Origin: JBOGXF01 sp050694275
GTDB lineage: Bacteria > Actinomycetota > CADDZG01 > WHSQ01
Assembly (NCBI GenBank): GCA_050694275.1
Contig: JBOGXF010000004.1
Coordinates: 1 to 33,528 of the forward strand
DNA length: 33,528 nucleotides
Direction: 5' to 3'
Under the pieces are notes generated by a model. It had not been told where the DNA came from. It was given only the letters and a program-made list of their open reading frames with translations, and did no database searches. The position numbers were made by a program, and so were the translations under genes. This document shows, one piece after another, positions 1 through 7,529 of the stretch (its first letter is position 1; the number at the start of each line of letters is the position of its first letter).

Positions 1-300
1 GCCGACTCCGAGCACATCGCCTCCTTCCATCGTGGGGAAGTGCCAACAGGTCGTGGGGAAGTGCGGGCGGAGACGCGGCGTCGTGCTGATGGACCAGTCC
101 TCGTGGGACGACACCCTTGTGGACGTCAGGCCTCCAAGGCCGTTCCCCGAGGAAGCCGTCTCACGTCAGTCCTCGTGGGACAAGCACAGAAAGCTTTCCT
201 CGGGGAAGACCTCAGGAAGGGAGGGTAAAGCCATCAGCACAAAGCCAGTCAACGCGGCTGTCGCGGCGTCGAGACCTTTGCACTCATGTCAAAGTGCCGA
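1..300. other. Gene-free leader region with repeated short hairpins (possible structured RNA)
   Basis: I see no credible protein gene here. The 14-mer TCGTGGGGAAGTGC occurs at 30-43 and 51-64, and the 15-mer CAGTCCTCGTGGGAC at 95-109 and 167-181, each able to fold as GTCC-TCGTG-GGAC. GGCCT-CCA-AGGCC lies at 129-141. The 12-mer at 143-154 is a perfect inverted repeat of 196-207, enclosing the second GTCC hairpin. A plus-strand transcript through here would end at the hairpin at 306-339. No known riboswitch, RNase P, tmRNA or 6S signature was recognised. It may be a non-coding RNA or only a repeat-rich intergenic region. Confidence 0.35.
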
Positions 301-305
301 AACAC

Positions 306-339
306 GCGAAACGGCCCCCTTTCTTGGGGGCCGTTTCGC
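306..339. terminator. Strong hairpin, terminator-like
   Basis: A perfect 14-bp stem pairs 306-319 with 326-339 around the six-base loop TTTCTT. No T tract follows on either strand. It could end a plus-strand transcript from the 1-300 region or back up the glsB terminator on the minus strand. Confidence 0.6.
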
Positions 340-352
340 CTTGGAAGAGAAG

Positions 353-384
353 GCCCCCGGCCGGTCGCGGGTCCGGCCGGGGGC
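353..384 (-). terminator. Terminator downstream of the GlsB-like gene
   Basis: A perfect 12-bp G+C stem pairs 353-364 with 373-384, loop of eight bases. On the minus strand it starts 15 bases after the stop codon of the gene at 399-650 and is followed by the pyrimidine-rich TTCTCTTCC. Confidence 0.6.
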
Positions 385-398
385 GGGGGATTGCTCGC

Positions 399-650
399 CT
401 AAAGTGCTCGTCTGTAGGTCGTTCGGCGGTAGATCCACAACAGACCCATCGCTACGAGGATCGAGCCGATCCACTCGATGCCCTCGGTGTTGCTGAAGAT
501 CGCTCGCCACAGATAGCCGCCGACGAGAGCGCCGACGATCCCGACGAGGATGGTTCCGATGATGCCGATGGGGTCCCGTCCGGGCATCAGGGCCCGGGCG
601 ATGACGCCGATCACGAGCCCCACCAGGATGAAGACGATCAGGTCGGCCAC
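399..650 (-). CDS. GlsB/YeaQ/YmgE family stress-response membrane protein
   Basis: This is an 83-residue, almost wholly hydrophobic protein with about three membrane segments (residues 3-20, 28-48 and 58-74). The glycine-rich pattern G-x-I-A-R near the N-terminus, the PGRDPIG turn and the GIIGTILVGIVGALVGGYL helix are typical of the transglycosylase-associated/GlsB family (PF04226), whose usual length is 80-90 residues. The family is stress-induced; its molecular activity is not known. The start is GTG at 648-650, with GAAAGG upstream. It is a single gene with its own terminator. A GTTT-N15-GGGTA sequence upstream (716-740) resembles a SigB/SigF promoter, which fits a general stress gene. Confidence 0.85.
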   Translation of the reverse strand: MADLIVFILVGLVIGVIARALMPGRDPIGIIGTILVGIVGALVGGYLWRAIFSNTEGIEWIGSILVAMGLLWIYRRTTYRRAL

Positions 651-715
651 CGACTAATCCTTTCACCTTTCTTTGACGCACGGCCGCGAGATTTGGTTGC
701 CGTGGTTACGGTGTC

Positions 716-740
716 CTACCCCCCAGGGGGGGCGAAAAAC
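716..740 (-). promoter_or_regulatory. Possible SigB/SigF-type promoter of the GlsB-like gene
   Basis: Read on the minus strand, GTTT (740-737) is followed after 15 bases by GGGTAG (721-716). This matches the actinobacterial SigB/SigF pattern GTTT-N15-17-GGGTA. The C/G run in the spacer is itself palindromic (CCCCCC-A-GGGGGG), which adds doubt. Confidence 0.45.
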
Positions 741-783
741 TCAAAGTGAGGAAAAAAGTGCGCTGCGTAGTCGGAGGTGAGCG

Positions 784-1578
784 ATGAGTCTGGCGGGGAA
801 GGTGTGCGTGGTCACCGGCGGGTCGAGCGGCATCGGGTACCAGACGGCGGTCGACCTTTCGAAGACGGGAGCCCGCGTGTGCGTGGCCGCTCGTCGAGAG
901 GAGCGGCTGAAGGAACTCGTCGCGGACATGGGCGGCGACGCCGGAGGGCACTCCTACCAGGTCACCGACGTCTCCGACCGGGATTCGGTCCGGGCTCTCG
1001 CCGAGCACGTCCGGAGCGTCCACGGGCGATGCGACGTGCTCGTCAACAATGCCGGGATCAGCACCCAACGGCCCTTCACGGCCGAGAGCGGGATCGAAGA
1101 CGTCCATCGGGTCATGGCGGTCAACTTCTTCGGGGCGGTCTACTGCACCGGCGAGCTGCTGCCGCTCTTGATCGATTCGGCCCCGTCGAACGTCGTGAAC
1201 GTGAGTTCCATGAGCGGTCGCATCGCCGCGCCGGGGGCTTCGGCGTACTCAGCATCGAAGTTCGCACTCAGCGGATGGTCGGAGTCGCTCCACTACGAGC
1301 TCGCCGAATTCGGCGTCTGCGTCAGCACGGTCGAGCCGGGTTTCATCCCGACCGAAGGCTTCCCGCAAAGGGAGCTCGCGGAGGATCCGGTCCTCAGATA
1401 TGCGCTCGGCAGCGTCGGCGATGTGTCGCGCGCGATCCGCGACGCAATCGAGGGGCGCAAGGTACAGCGGGTGGTTCCCCGCTGGTACTACGTGCTTCAG
1501 GTCCCTCGACTGCTGGCCCCGCCCCTGTTCCGCTTCGGCCTCACCCGGCTCGCGGCCCAGCGTCAGCGCCGGGCCTGA
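784..1578 (+). CDS. Classical short-chain dehydrogenase/reductase
   Basis: This 264-residue protein is a classical SDR. It has the nucleotide-binding TGGSSGIG (11-18), NNAG (88-91), Asn114, catalytic Ser142 in NVSSMSG, and Tyr155-x3-Lys159 in YSASK. An Arg in AARRE at the end of beta-2 suggests NADP(H) preference. The tail (RWYYVLQVPRLLAPPLFRFGL) is hydrophobic and may touch a membrane or a lipophilic substrate. The ATG has a good ribosome site, GGAGGTGAG, four bases upstream. Its neighbours do not show the substrate. The 3' end lies only 10 bases from the converging phosphoesterase gene. Confidence 0.85.
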   Translation: MSLAGKVCVVTGGSSGIGYQTAVDLSKTGARVCVAARREERLKELVADMGGDAGGHSYQVTDVSDRDSVRALAEHVRSVHGRCDVLVNNAGISTQRPFTAESGIEDVHRVMAVNFFGAVYCTGELLPLLIDSAPSNVVNVSSMSGRIAAPGASAYSASKFALSGWSESLHYELAEFGVCVSTVEPGFIPTEGFPQRELAEDPVLRYALGSVGDVSRAIRDAIEGRKVQRVVPRWYYVLQVPRLLAPPLFRFGLTRLAAQRQRRA

Positions 1579-1588
1579 CTGCCGCGCC

Positions 1589-2917
1589 TCAGTCCTCCGG
1601 GCGGGTCCACACGAACGCCCGCTCGTGCTCGGCCCCCAGCGCGTAGCGACGGTGGAAGCGTCCGGCGCCCTTGTATGCCTCCTGCAGCAGAGAGCGGTCG
1701 GAGATTTGCAGGAAGCGATAGGCATAGCCACGGTCGGTGACGTCGACGAGGGCATAGCCGAAGGGGTAGTCGCGGGCGATGGCGACCTCCTGGGCGGGTA
1801 CGCCGTCGAAGTCACGCGTGCGCGCGTTGCGGTGGGTGTGTCCGGCGAACACACCCCACACGTTCTTTGAATCGCACGTCGCGTGCAGCCGGCCGGTGTC
1901 CTCGTCTCTGAGTCCGAACAGCACCGGCGGGAATGCGGTAAAAGGCTGCGGGGGATGGTGCAGGAACACAAAAGCAGGAGGCGCCCCCGGCGCCGCGAGC
2001 TCCGCGAGGATGTCGTGTTGCGGCTGGGTGAATGCCCCCCGGACGATCGCCCCTCCGGGGCCCTCGGAGAACTGTCCGGTGATGAGGTCGAAGGGTGCAA
2101 ACGGCGAGGCGCCGTGCTCGGCCGAGTCGAGCACGGCAAAGCGGAAGCCTCCGTGCTCGAGCAGCACCCCGTCGGGCTCCCGCCCGAAGCTCGCCGGGTA
2201 GTACTCCCGTCCCGACAGCCGCCCTTCCTTGACCGACAGAACGTCGTGGTTCCCCATCATCGTGGCGAAGGGCATCTCGAGCCCGGCAAGAACCTGGGTT
2301 GCAAGCTCGAACTCCTCCTTGTCCCCGTGATCGGTGATGTCGCCGAGCTGGACGACGAGCTCGGCCCCCGAATGGTTCAGGTCCGCGATTGCGGCCCGCG
2401 CCATGGGCTCTCCCGCCTTCGATCCGATGTGAAGATCGCCGAGGATCCCGAAGCGGAACCGCGCCTCGCCGGGAGTCTCGACCCGGATCTCCTCGAGCGG
2501 ATCGAAGGGCGGCGGCTCCGGCAGCTCCGAGGGAAACACTGCCGTCGCACGGTCGGCTTCGCCGAGGGCCCTGAGCTCTTCGGCCCCCTCGGCCATGAAC
2601 GGGGCGGCGTGAGCGTCGACCCAGTCGCCGATGCGCACGAGAAAGAGATGGCCCAGAGGGACCTCATCGGGGGTCTCCCCGCCGAGGCTTGCGAGCCACC
2701 GTGCGTGTGGAGCGACCAGATCTCGGTCGGGCCCGCGGTCGAGATCACGGAGGGCGCTTTCGAGCAGGCCGGCCCGGACACGCGCCCGGTCGCCGGAGGC
2801 GGTGAAGTCCTTGTGCGTCTCCGCCCAGGAGTCGTAAAGGTGGGCGCGGCTCGCCTCGACGATCCACGCCGACCGGATGAGATCGATCACCACCTCACGG
2901 GCTACCTGCTCCTCCAC
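1589..2917 (-). CDS. Calcineurin-like metallophosphoesterase with an unassigned N-terminal domain
   Basis: The protein has 442 residues. The C-terminal two thirds carry all five metallophosphoesterase motifs: GDLH (D161, H163), GDITDHG (D193), GNHD (N223, H224), a His pair in FLHHPP (320-321) and GHTH (H360, H362). This predicts a two-metal phosphoesterase. Residues 1-150 form a helical, acidic domain that I do not recognise, ending in a proline-rich linker (ELPEPPPFDP). No signal peptide is seen, so it is probably cytoplasmic. The start is GTG at 2915-2917, seven bases after a TATCCT box, so the mRNA is probably leaderless. The substrate cannot be told from the sequence. Confidence 0.85.
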   Translation of the reverse strand: MEEQVAREVVIDLIRSAWIVEASRAHLYDSWAETHKDFTASGDRARVRAGLLESALRDLDRGPDRDLVAPHARWLASLGGETPDEVPLGHLFLVRIGDWVDAHAAPFMAEGAEELRALGEADRATAVFPSELPEPPPFDPLEEIRVETPGEARFRFGILGDLHIGSKAGEPMARAAIADLNHSGAELVVQLGDITDHGDKEEFELATQVLAGLEMPFATMMGNHDVLSVKEGRLSGREYYPASFGREPDGVLLEHGGFRFAVLDSAEHGASPFAPFDLITGQFSEGPGGAIVRGAFTQPQHDILAELAAPGAPPAFVFLHHPPQPFTAFPPVLFGLRDEDTGRLHATCDSKNVWGVFAGHTHRNARTRDFDGVPAQEVAIARDYPFGYALVDVTDRGYAYRFLQISDRSLLQEAYKGAGRFHRRYALGAEHERAFVWTRPED

Positions 2918-2924
2918 GGACGGC

Positions 2925-2930
2925 AGGATA
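2925..2930 (-). promoter_or_regulatory. -10 box for leaderless metallophosphoesterase mRNA
   Basis: TATCCT on the minus strand lies seven bases before the GTG start at 2917. No ribosome-binding site is present, so transcription probably begins at or next to the start codon. Confidence 0.5.
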
Positions 2931-3053
2931 GTGGCAGCGGCGAGAAATCCGGACCGAATCCCACAAAAGCCTTGCGGAGCGAGCAGGCGGCGGGGAGAAT
3001 CGTCTTACTTCCCCGCAGCCAGACGCCGACGCGCGCGCCGTAAGGGGGAGAGC

Positions 3054-3527
3054 TTGAGCATCGCCTACCGGACCACCGAGGTGCAGCGGACCTCCGACTG
3101 GGACCGCTATTTTCTGAACATCGCGAGGGAGACCGCTCGCCGCTCGAACTGCGTTCGCCGCCAGCATGGCGCCGTGATCGTCAAGAGCCGTCGTATCCGC
3201 TCGACCGGCTACAACGGGCCTCCCTCCGGCCATCCGCACTGCGACGAGGGCGCGTGTCCGCGCGCGACGGCCGACGCGTCGAGTGGGTGGGGCTACGACA
3301 CCTGCATCGCGATCCACGCCGAGGCCAACGCCATCCTCTACTCCTCTCCGGAGGAGCGCGAGGGCGCGTCGATCTACATCACCGGCGTCCCGTGCTTCTC
3401 GTGCGCCAAGTTCATCGCCAACTCGGGCATCACCGAGGTCGTGGCCGAGGGAGAGACTTACGAGGACTGGGATCGGGTGAAAGACTTCCTGCTCAGATGC
3501 GAGGTCCGGGTCCGCCTCATCTCATAG
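3054..3527 (+). CDS. dCMP deaminase family protein (ComEB-like)
   Basis: This 157-residue protein is a zinc cytidine/deoxycytidylate deaminase. His88-Ala-Glu90 supplies the first zinc ligand and the proton shuttle; Cys114-x2-Cys117 (PCFSC) completes the site. Extra conserved Cys/His in HPHCDEGACPR (60-70) resemble the second zinc site of ComEB and phage dCMP deaminases. GYNGPPSG is the usual substrate loop. The role is most likely dCMP to dUMP for dTTP synthesis. The start is TTG at 3054, set by GGGGGAG seven to eight bases upstream and by homology beginning just after it. Longer in-frame starts upstream would add an unrelated arginine-rich tail. Confidence 0.85.
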   Translation: MSIAYRTTEVQRTSDWDRYFLNIARETARRSNCVRRQHGAVIVKSRRIRSTGYNGPPSGHPHCDEGACPRATADASSGWGYDTCIAIHAEANAILYSSPEEREGASIYITGVPCFSCAKFIANSGITEVVAEGETYEDWDRVKDFLLRCEVRVRLIS

Positions 3528-3671
3528 CCGCCCGAGCCCTGTTCCCTTCCCGCCGTGCTGGAATCGATGAGGCCCGCTTCGATTTCGTTGCAGCGTTGGG
3601 CGCTATGCGCCACTAACAGCAACGAGTTCGCACAGGTCACCCCTAGCCGGCGGCGCCTGGGGCCACGTATC
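3528..3671. other. Gap between convergent genes
   Basis: About 140 bases separate the deaminase and methyltransferase 3' ends. I see no gene and no strong hairpin in it. Confidence 0.5.
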
Positions 3672-4334
3672 TCAAGAGAGCAGACCGGAGTGCTTTGTCG
3701 CCTCGAACAGCTTGGCGAGGCGTGCTTGCTTTACCAGGGTGGCGTTGAAGCCCGCGTCTTCGAGCGCCTGAAGCAGGCCGCGTCCCGAGCGAAACCCGGC
3801 CGGTAGGCGGGCCGCGGCCGGCGACGGCAGGACGGCGCCGACCGGAAGCGTGATGGCCGACACGAACAGCGTTCCGCCGGGAGCGATCACGCGATAAAGC
3901 TCGGCAAGCGTGTCCGCGAGCCCGGGTATCACCGGGAGCCCATTGGTACACAGGATCACGGAGAACGAATCGTCGGGGAAGGGGAGACGGTGAGCGTCGC
4001 CGCGCGCCATCAGCAGGTTGGCCGCGCCGCGCTCGTCGGCCACGTGTTTCGCCTTCTTGACCATGCCTTCGGCGAGATCGACTCCGATCACCACGCCGTC
4101 GTGAGCGAGCGCGAGCTCCGAGGCGAAGTACGCGGTTCCCACCGGCATGTCGAGGATCGGGCCTCCCGCTGCGGCGGCCACGGCTCGCCGGCCCTGTCGG
4201 AGGACGAGATCGTTGAGCTCGCCGCCGAGCAGCGGAAAGACGCGATTGACCGTCACGCGATCGTAGAAATGCGTCGCCGCGTACGAGAAATAGGCGCCTA
4301 CCGCGCGCCGGAGGGGACCGAGCGCCCGGCTCAC
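3672..4334 (-). CDS. Class I SAM-dependent methyltransferase (UbiE/Methyltransf_11 type)
   Basis: The 220-residue product has a class I methyltransferase core: motif I ILDMPVGTAYFA (60-71, with Pro in place of a usual Gly), the acidic Asp86 ending beta-2 (IGVDLAEGM), RGDAHRLPFPDDSF (111-124) and a motif IV/post region with APGGTLFVS. The start is GTG at 4334, which overlaps the ligase stop codon as GTGA, so translation is coupled to the ligase. Residues 13-45 (YFSYAATHFYD...) match the N-terminal helix seen in menaquinone/ubiquinone-type methyltransferases. The substrate is unknown; pairing with a repair ligase may be chance. Confidence 0.75.
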   Translation of the reverse strand: MSRALGPLRRAVGAYFSYAATHFYDRVTVNRVFPLLGGELNDLVLRQGRRAVAAAAGGPILDMPVGTAYFASELALAHDGVVIGVDLAEGMVKKAKHVADERGAANLLMARGDAHRLPFPDDSFSVILCTNGLPVIPGLADTLAELYRVIAPGGTLFVSAITLPVGAVLPSPAAARLPAGFRSGRGLLQALEDAGFNATLVKQARLAKLFEATKHSGLLS

Positions 4335-5878
4335 GGTCCGGTGCCAGGCGCGAGGTCCTCCAACCGGCACTCCTCGGGATCCTTGTCGTTGCGCAGACCC
4401 TTGAAGGAAGGAGCCCGCAGCTTTCCGGCCGCGGTCAGCTCTCGGAACTCGACGCGCGCCACCAGCTTGGGCTCGATCCAGCGGGGGTTTTTCACCGGCT
4501 TCGAGAATCCGCTCGAGCGAGTCCCCGTCGGGTCCTCGAGGAAGGGCCGCGCGTCGGTCTGGAGCGAGCGCAGCGTGGGGACGAACGCGTCGAGCACCTT
4601 GTCGCTGAAGCCGGTTCCGACCGCCCCCATGAAGCGCAGCCCTTCGTCGTCGTACGCGCCGACGAGAAGGGAGCCGAAGGTCCTGGCCCGGCCCCCGTCG
4701 CCCGGGGTCCATCCCCCGACGACGACATCGGCCTCGAAGACGATCTTGATCTTGAGCCAGTCCTTGCTTCTCCGTCCGGGCCGGTAGGGGGAGCCGAGGC
4801 GCTTGGCGACGATCCCCTCCATGCCCCGGTCCTTGATCGTGTCGAACAGCGCGGTCCCGTTCCCTTCGACATAAGGGGAGACCTGCACGCGTCCGTCCGG
4901 CACCACGAGCTCGTCGAGCAGGGCCTTGCGTTCCTCGACCGGGACGTCGATCAGACTGCGGCCGTCGATATAAAGGAGGTCGAACGCGACGAAGGTCACC
5001 GGGCAGGCACCGACGGCGCGCTCGATGTCGCGCGGGCTCTGGAGGTTTATGCGGCTCTGGAGACGCTCGAACGATGGCCGCCCCCCCTCGAACGCGACGA
5101 TCTCGCCGTCGACGATGGCTTCGAGCGCGACGAGCCGCTCGTGCAGCCTGTCCAGCTCGGGATAAGTGGCGGTGATGTCGCGTTCCTTCCGCGACCACAG
5201 CCGGGTGCGCTCCGGCGCGCATATGGCGAGGGTCCGAACCCCGTCCCACTTCGGCTCGAACATCCAGCCGGCATCGTCGAACGGGTCCCGCACCAGGGTC
5301 GCGAGCATGGGCTGGGGGGGCGGGGGCTGTGAGCGGGCCGGGCGCTCGTCGTCCTTGAGGAACGCGAGCCACTGCTCCTTACCCCCCTCGACTTTGTCGG
5401 TGCGGTTGAGATGCCACACCCCCTTCAGCCGTTCCCCCCTGAGACGGAAAGTCAGCTTGCCCGGGGCCTGCTCGATCAGCTCGTATGTCCCCGAGTCGAA
5501 GATGCGCACCTCGCCGGCTCCGTAGTTGCCGGTCGGGATCGTCCCGGAGAACGAGGCGTACTCGATGGGATGGTCCTCGACGTGCACCGCGAGGCGCGGC
5601 TCTCCGGTGGTCAGGGGCAGGTTGCGCGGGATCGCCCACGACACGAGCACGGGAACGTCTCCGTTTCTCATCTCGAGCCTGAGGTCGAAGTGAAGGCGCG
5701 TGGCGTGATGCTGATGAACGACGAAAGAGTCGCCCGCGGGCGCGATCGCGGGGTCGACGTCGCCCTCCACCCGCGGGGGCGGCTCGGGCGTGATCGCGGG
5801 GTCGACGTCGCCCTCCACCCGCGGGGGCGGCTCGGGCGTGACATCGAAAGAACGCTTGTCCCGGTAGCTACTCGGCAT
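4331..5878 (-). CDS. ligD: LigD-type 3'-phosphoesterase plus ATP-dependent DNA ligase
   Basis: This 515-residue protein joins two LigD modules. The 3'-phosphoesterase domain (about 50-165) has the H58-A-T-R-L-H63-F-D65-L-R67 signature and H103. The ligase domain follows from about 190: nucleotidyl-transfer motif EPKWDGVR with Lys210, DGEIVAF, EGIVAKR, KDWLKIK, and a C-terminal OB fold ending KLRAPSFKGLR. It would seal double-strand breaks in Ku-dependent end joining. The polymerase module is absent and is encoded separately at 8056-9042. Residues 14-45 are two exact copies of a 16-residue Pro/Glu-rich repeat from a 48-bp tandem duplication. The ATG at 5878 follows a TAGCCT box by nine bases. 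No Ku gene is in the window. Confidence 0.93.
   Translation of the reverse strand: MPSSYRDKRSFDVTPEPPPRVEGDVDPAITPEPPPRVEGDVDPAIAPAGDSFVVHQHHATRLHFDLRLEMRNGDVPVLVSWAIPRNLPLTTGEPRLAVHVEDHPIEYASFSGTIPTGNYGAGEVRIFDSGTYELIEQAPGKLTFRLRGERLKGVWHLNRTDKVEGGKEQWLAFLKDDERPARSQPPPPQPMLATLVRDPFDDAGWMFEPKWDGVRTLAICAPERTRLWSRKERDITATYPELDRLHERLVALEAIVDGEIVAFEGGRPSFERLQSRINLQSPRDIERAVGACPVTFVAFDLLYIDGRSLIDVPVEERKALLDELVVPDGRVQVSPYVEGNGTALFDTIKDRGMEGIVAKRLGSPYRPGRRSKDWLKIKIVFEADVVVGGWTPGDGGRARTFGSLLVGAYDDEGLRFMGAVGTGFSDKVLDAFVPTLRSLQTDARPFLEDPTGTRSSGFSKPVKNPRWIEPKLVARVEFRELTAAGKLRAPSFKGLRNDKDPEECRLEDLAPGTGP
5744..5839 (-). repeat. Two perfect 48-bp tandem repeats inside the ligase N-terminus
   Basis: Units 5744-5791 and 5792-5839 are identical. 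Because 48 is a multiple of three, the repeat adds 16 residues without changing frame. It encodes the motif PEPPPRVEGDVDPAI twice in the linker before the phosphoesterase domain. Confidence 0.95.
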
Positions 5879-5915
5879 GAGATGCCAAGGCTAGCCCGAC
5901 GGGCGCGGACGTCAC

Positions 5916-5987
5916 CGCAGGGATCCGGGTTTCCTGCGGCCGAGTGTGCAAAAGTGGTTCGCACACGTCCAAATTTGCTCACTCGGC
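5916..5987. promoter_or_regulatory. Nested inverted repeats between divergent genes
   Basis: Three inverted repeats lie in the 128-bp gap between the ligase (minus) and the membrane protein (plus): CCGCAGG/CCTGCGG (5916-5922, 5933-5939), GTGTGC/GCACAC (5944-5949, 5961-5966) and GCCGAGTG/CACTCGGC (5939-5946, 5980-5987). The second and third share bases, so they are mutually exclusive as RNA. They could be operators or a leader RNA switch. Confidence 0.4.
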
Positions 5988-6006
5988 GCGGGGAGGGGAG
6001 GCAGAC

Positions 6007-6708
6007 ATGTTCTTTGGGGGATTCGGGTTGTTTGTTCTTCCGCTGGCCTTGCTTGGAGTGATCGTGCTGGGCATCGTGTCGGTCGTCGCCGGGAGGCGGG
6101 AGCCCGATCCCGACGGCAGCCGCTCGTACGCGGTGTACCTCGTGTCGATCACTTTCATCGCCCTGTTCGTCGCCCTGTTCGCGTCCTTTGGCGTGCTCTC
6201 TTTACTCCTCGACCTGGCGACCGACGGCGGAAGTCCAGGCCTCGTTACGCCAACCCCCGGCTTCGAGACATTTCCCGGCGGCCCAGGCGATTTCGGTCCC
6301 GACGCGACCGATCAGGCGATCAGCGGTGCGGTGGGAGCGGCCCTCGCGGCCCTTGCCGCCGGCGCGCTGCTCTATTTCCACGCCACCCGGCTGCTGGAGA
6401 TAGTCGACCGACCGAACTTCGAGCAGAGCGGGGCCCGCCGCACGTTCCACGGCTATCTCTACTTCACCTGCTTCGTCGCAGCCCTCATCGCGGTGGGAGC
6501 GGCGGCGACCGCGGCGTTCGGGATCTTCGAGATCATCGCTCCCGGAGTTGCCGGGACCGAACGCGACCTCGGCCTGGCGAAGCTCGTCAGCGCCGCGGCG
6601 CTGACGGCCGCGAGCGCGGTGATCTTCCTGTATCACTGGAATCGCGCCGAGGACCTCAGGGCCCGGCTCGGCGCGGCCCCGCCGCCCCCTCCACCCGCCG
6701 GACCTTAA
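6007..6708 (+). CDS. Integral membrane protein, DUF5671-like
   Basis: The product has 233 residues with about five membrane segments (roughly 6-28, 42-67, 100-122, 150-177 and 196-214), a Gly/Pro-rich extracytoplasmic loop (76-98) and a C-terminal polyproline tail. The arrangement and the RSYAVYLVSITFIALF helix resemble DUF5671-type proteins, whose function is unknown. The ATG at 6007 is preceded by the purine-rich GGGGAGGGGAGG, ending six bases upstream. It is divergent from the ligase and converges on the DUF72 gene, overlapping its end by four bases. No catalytic motif is visible. Confidence 0.65.
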   Translation: MFFGGFGLFVLPLALLGVIVLGIVSVVAGRREPDPDGSRSYAVYLVSITFIALFVALFASFGVLSLLLDLATDGGSPGLVTPTPGFETFPGGPGDFGPDATDQAISGAVGAALAALAAGALLYFHATRLLEIVDRPNFEQSGARRTFHGYLYFTCFVAALIAVGAAATAAFGIFEIIAPGVAGTERDLGLAKLVSAAALTAASAVIFLYHWNRAEDLRARLGAAPPPPPPAGP

Positions 6709-7529
6709 GGGCTCGCGTCGGCAAGCCAGCGGGCGAGCCCGATCCCTCCATAAGGATCGTCTGTCGGGATGCCCTCGTGTTTGCAGAAGGCGTAGACGTC
6801 GCGCGCCTGCGCCTCCTTCTCCAGCAGGGCACGCCACGCGTCGCGCGCCTCGGGCGAGTAGCGATCGCTGCGGAGACGGATATAAGCGATCGGCCCGGGC
6901 GGGAGGGCGTCGGGAACATCTCCCTTGCTCTCTGAGATGCACACCGTCGCGCCGGCTTCGCCGATTCGTTTGACGACTTCGTCGTCGGTCCACGACTCGT
7001 GCCGGAACTCGAACGCATATCTGGTTCCGGCGGGGAGTGCCGCGAGCAGATCGGCGAGGGCGGCGTCGTCGCGTCTCCGGTAGGGAGGGTACTGAAACAG
7101 GACCGCGCCGAGGCGAAGCCCGAGCCGGCCGACGGATTTCAGATAGGTGTCGAGAAAGCCGCGCTGCTCCGGGCCGGGGGCGATCTCCTTCCCGTGCGTC
7201 AGACCGCGGTGCGCCTTAGTGGAAAACCGAAACGATTCCGGTACCGACACCGCCCACCGGTCGAGGGTCTTGTCGGACTGGAGACGATAGAACGTCGCGT
7301 TGATCTCACACGCGCTAAGCACGGTTGAATAGTGCTCCAGGAAACGCGCCTGGGGGATCTCCGCCGGATAGAACGCGGGCTTCCACTCTCGGTATGCCCA
7401 CCCGGACGTTCCGACGTAGAGTGCCGCTAGACCTCCTGCGGGCGCACGCCGAGCTCGACGGTCAAGAGAGTTTCGAGCAGCCCGGCGACATCCGCGATGC
7501 GGTCCTTGTTGAGGAAGGTGTCGGCCCAC
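6705..7529 (-). CDS. DUF72 family protein (YecE-like) with an uncertain start
   Basis: From LYVGTSGWAYREWK onward the product is a complete DUF72 protein, a TIM-barrel-like family without a settled function: YVGTSGW, FYP, INATFYR, FSTKAHRGLTH, VLFQYPP, AFEFRHESW and AYIRLRS all occur in order. About 239 residues match. The family normally starts just before the YVGTSG strand, but no ATG, GTG or TTG is found there in frame. The only canonical start is GTG at 7529, which would add about 35 low-complexity residues and overlap the regulator gene by 100 bases. A strong GGAGGT lies nine bases before a CTC codon near 7418. The preceding response regulator is on the same strand and probably cotranscribed. 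Confidence 0.75.
   Translation of the reverse strand: MGRHLPQQGPHRGCRRAARNSLDRRARRAPAGGLAALYVGTSGWAYREWKPAFYPAEIPQARFLEHYSTVLSACEINATFYRLQSDKTLDRWAVSVPESFRFSTKAHRGLTHGKEIAPGPEQRGFLDTYLKSVGRLGLRLGAVLFQYPPYRRRDDAALADLLAALPAGTRYAFEFRHESWTDDEVVKRIGEAGATVCISESKGDVPDALPPGPIAYIRLRSDRYSPEARDAWRALLEKEAQARDVYAFCKHEGIPTDDPYGGIGLARWLADASP

Noticed and set aside
129..141. Single GGCCT-CCA-AGGCC hairpin as a terminator
   Set aside because: Too short alone and with no T tract; kept only as part of the hairpin cluster.
1838..1858. Inverted repeat GGTGTGT/ACACACC
   Set aside because: It lies inside the phosphoesterase gene over the GHTHRN motif; the bases are explained by the codons.
3672..5372. A long minus-strand frame across the ligase gene
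   Set aside because: Only its last 221 codons are a real gene (methyltransferase from 4334); the rest is arginine-rich and antisense-like, a shadow of the ligase frame.
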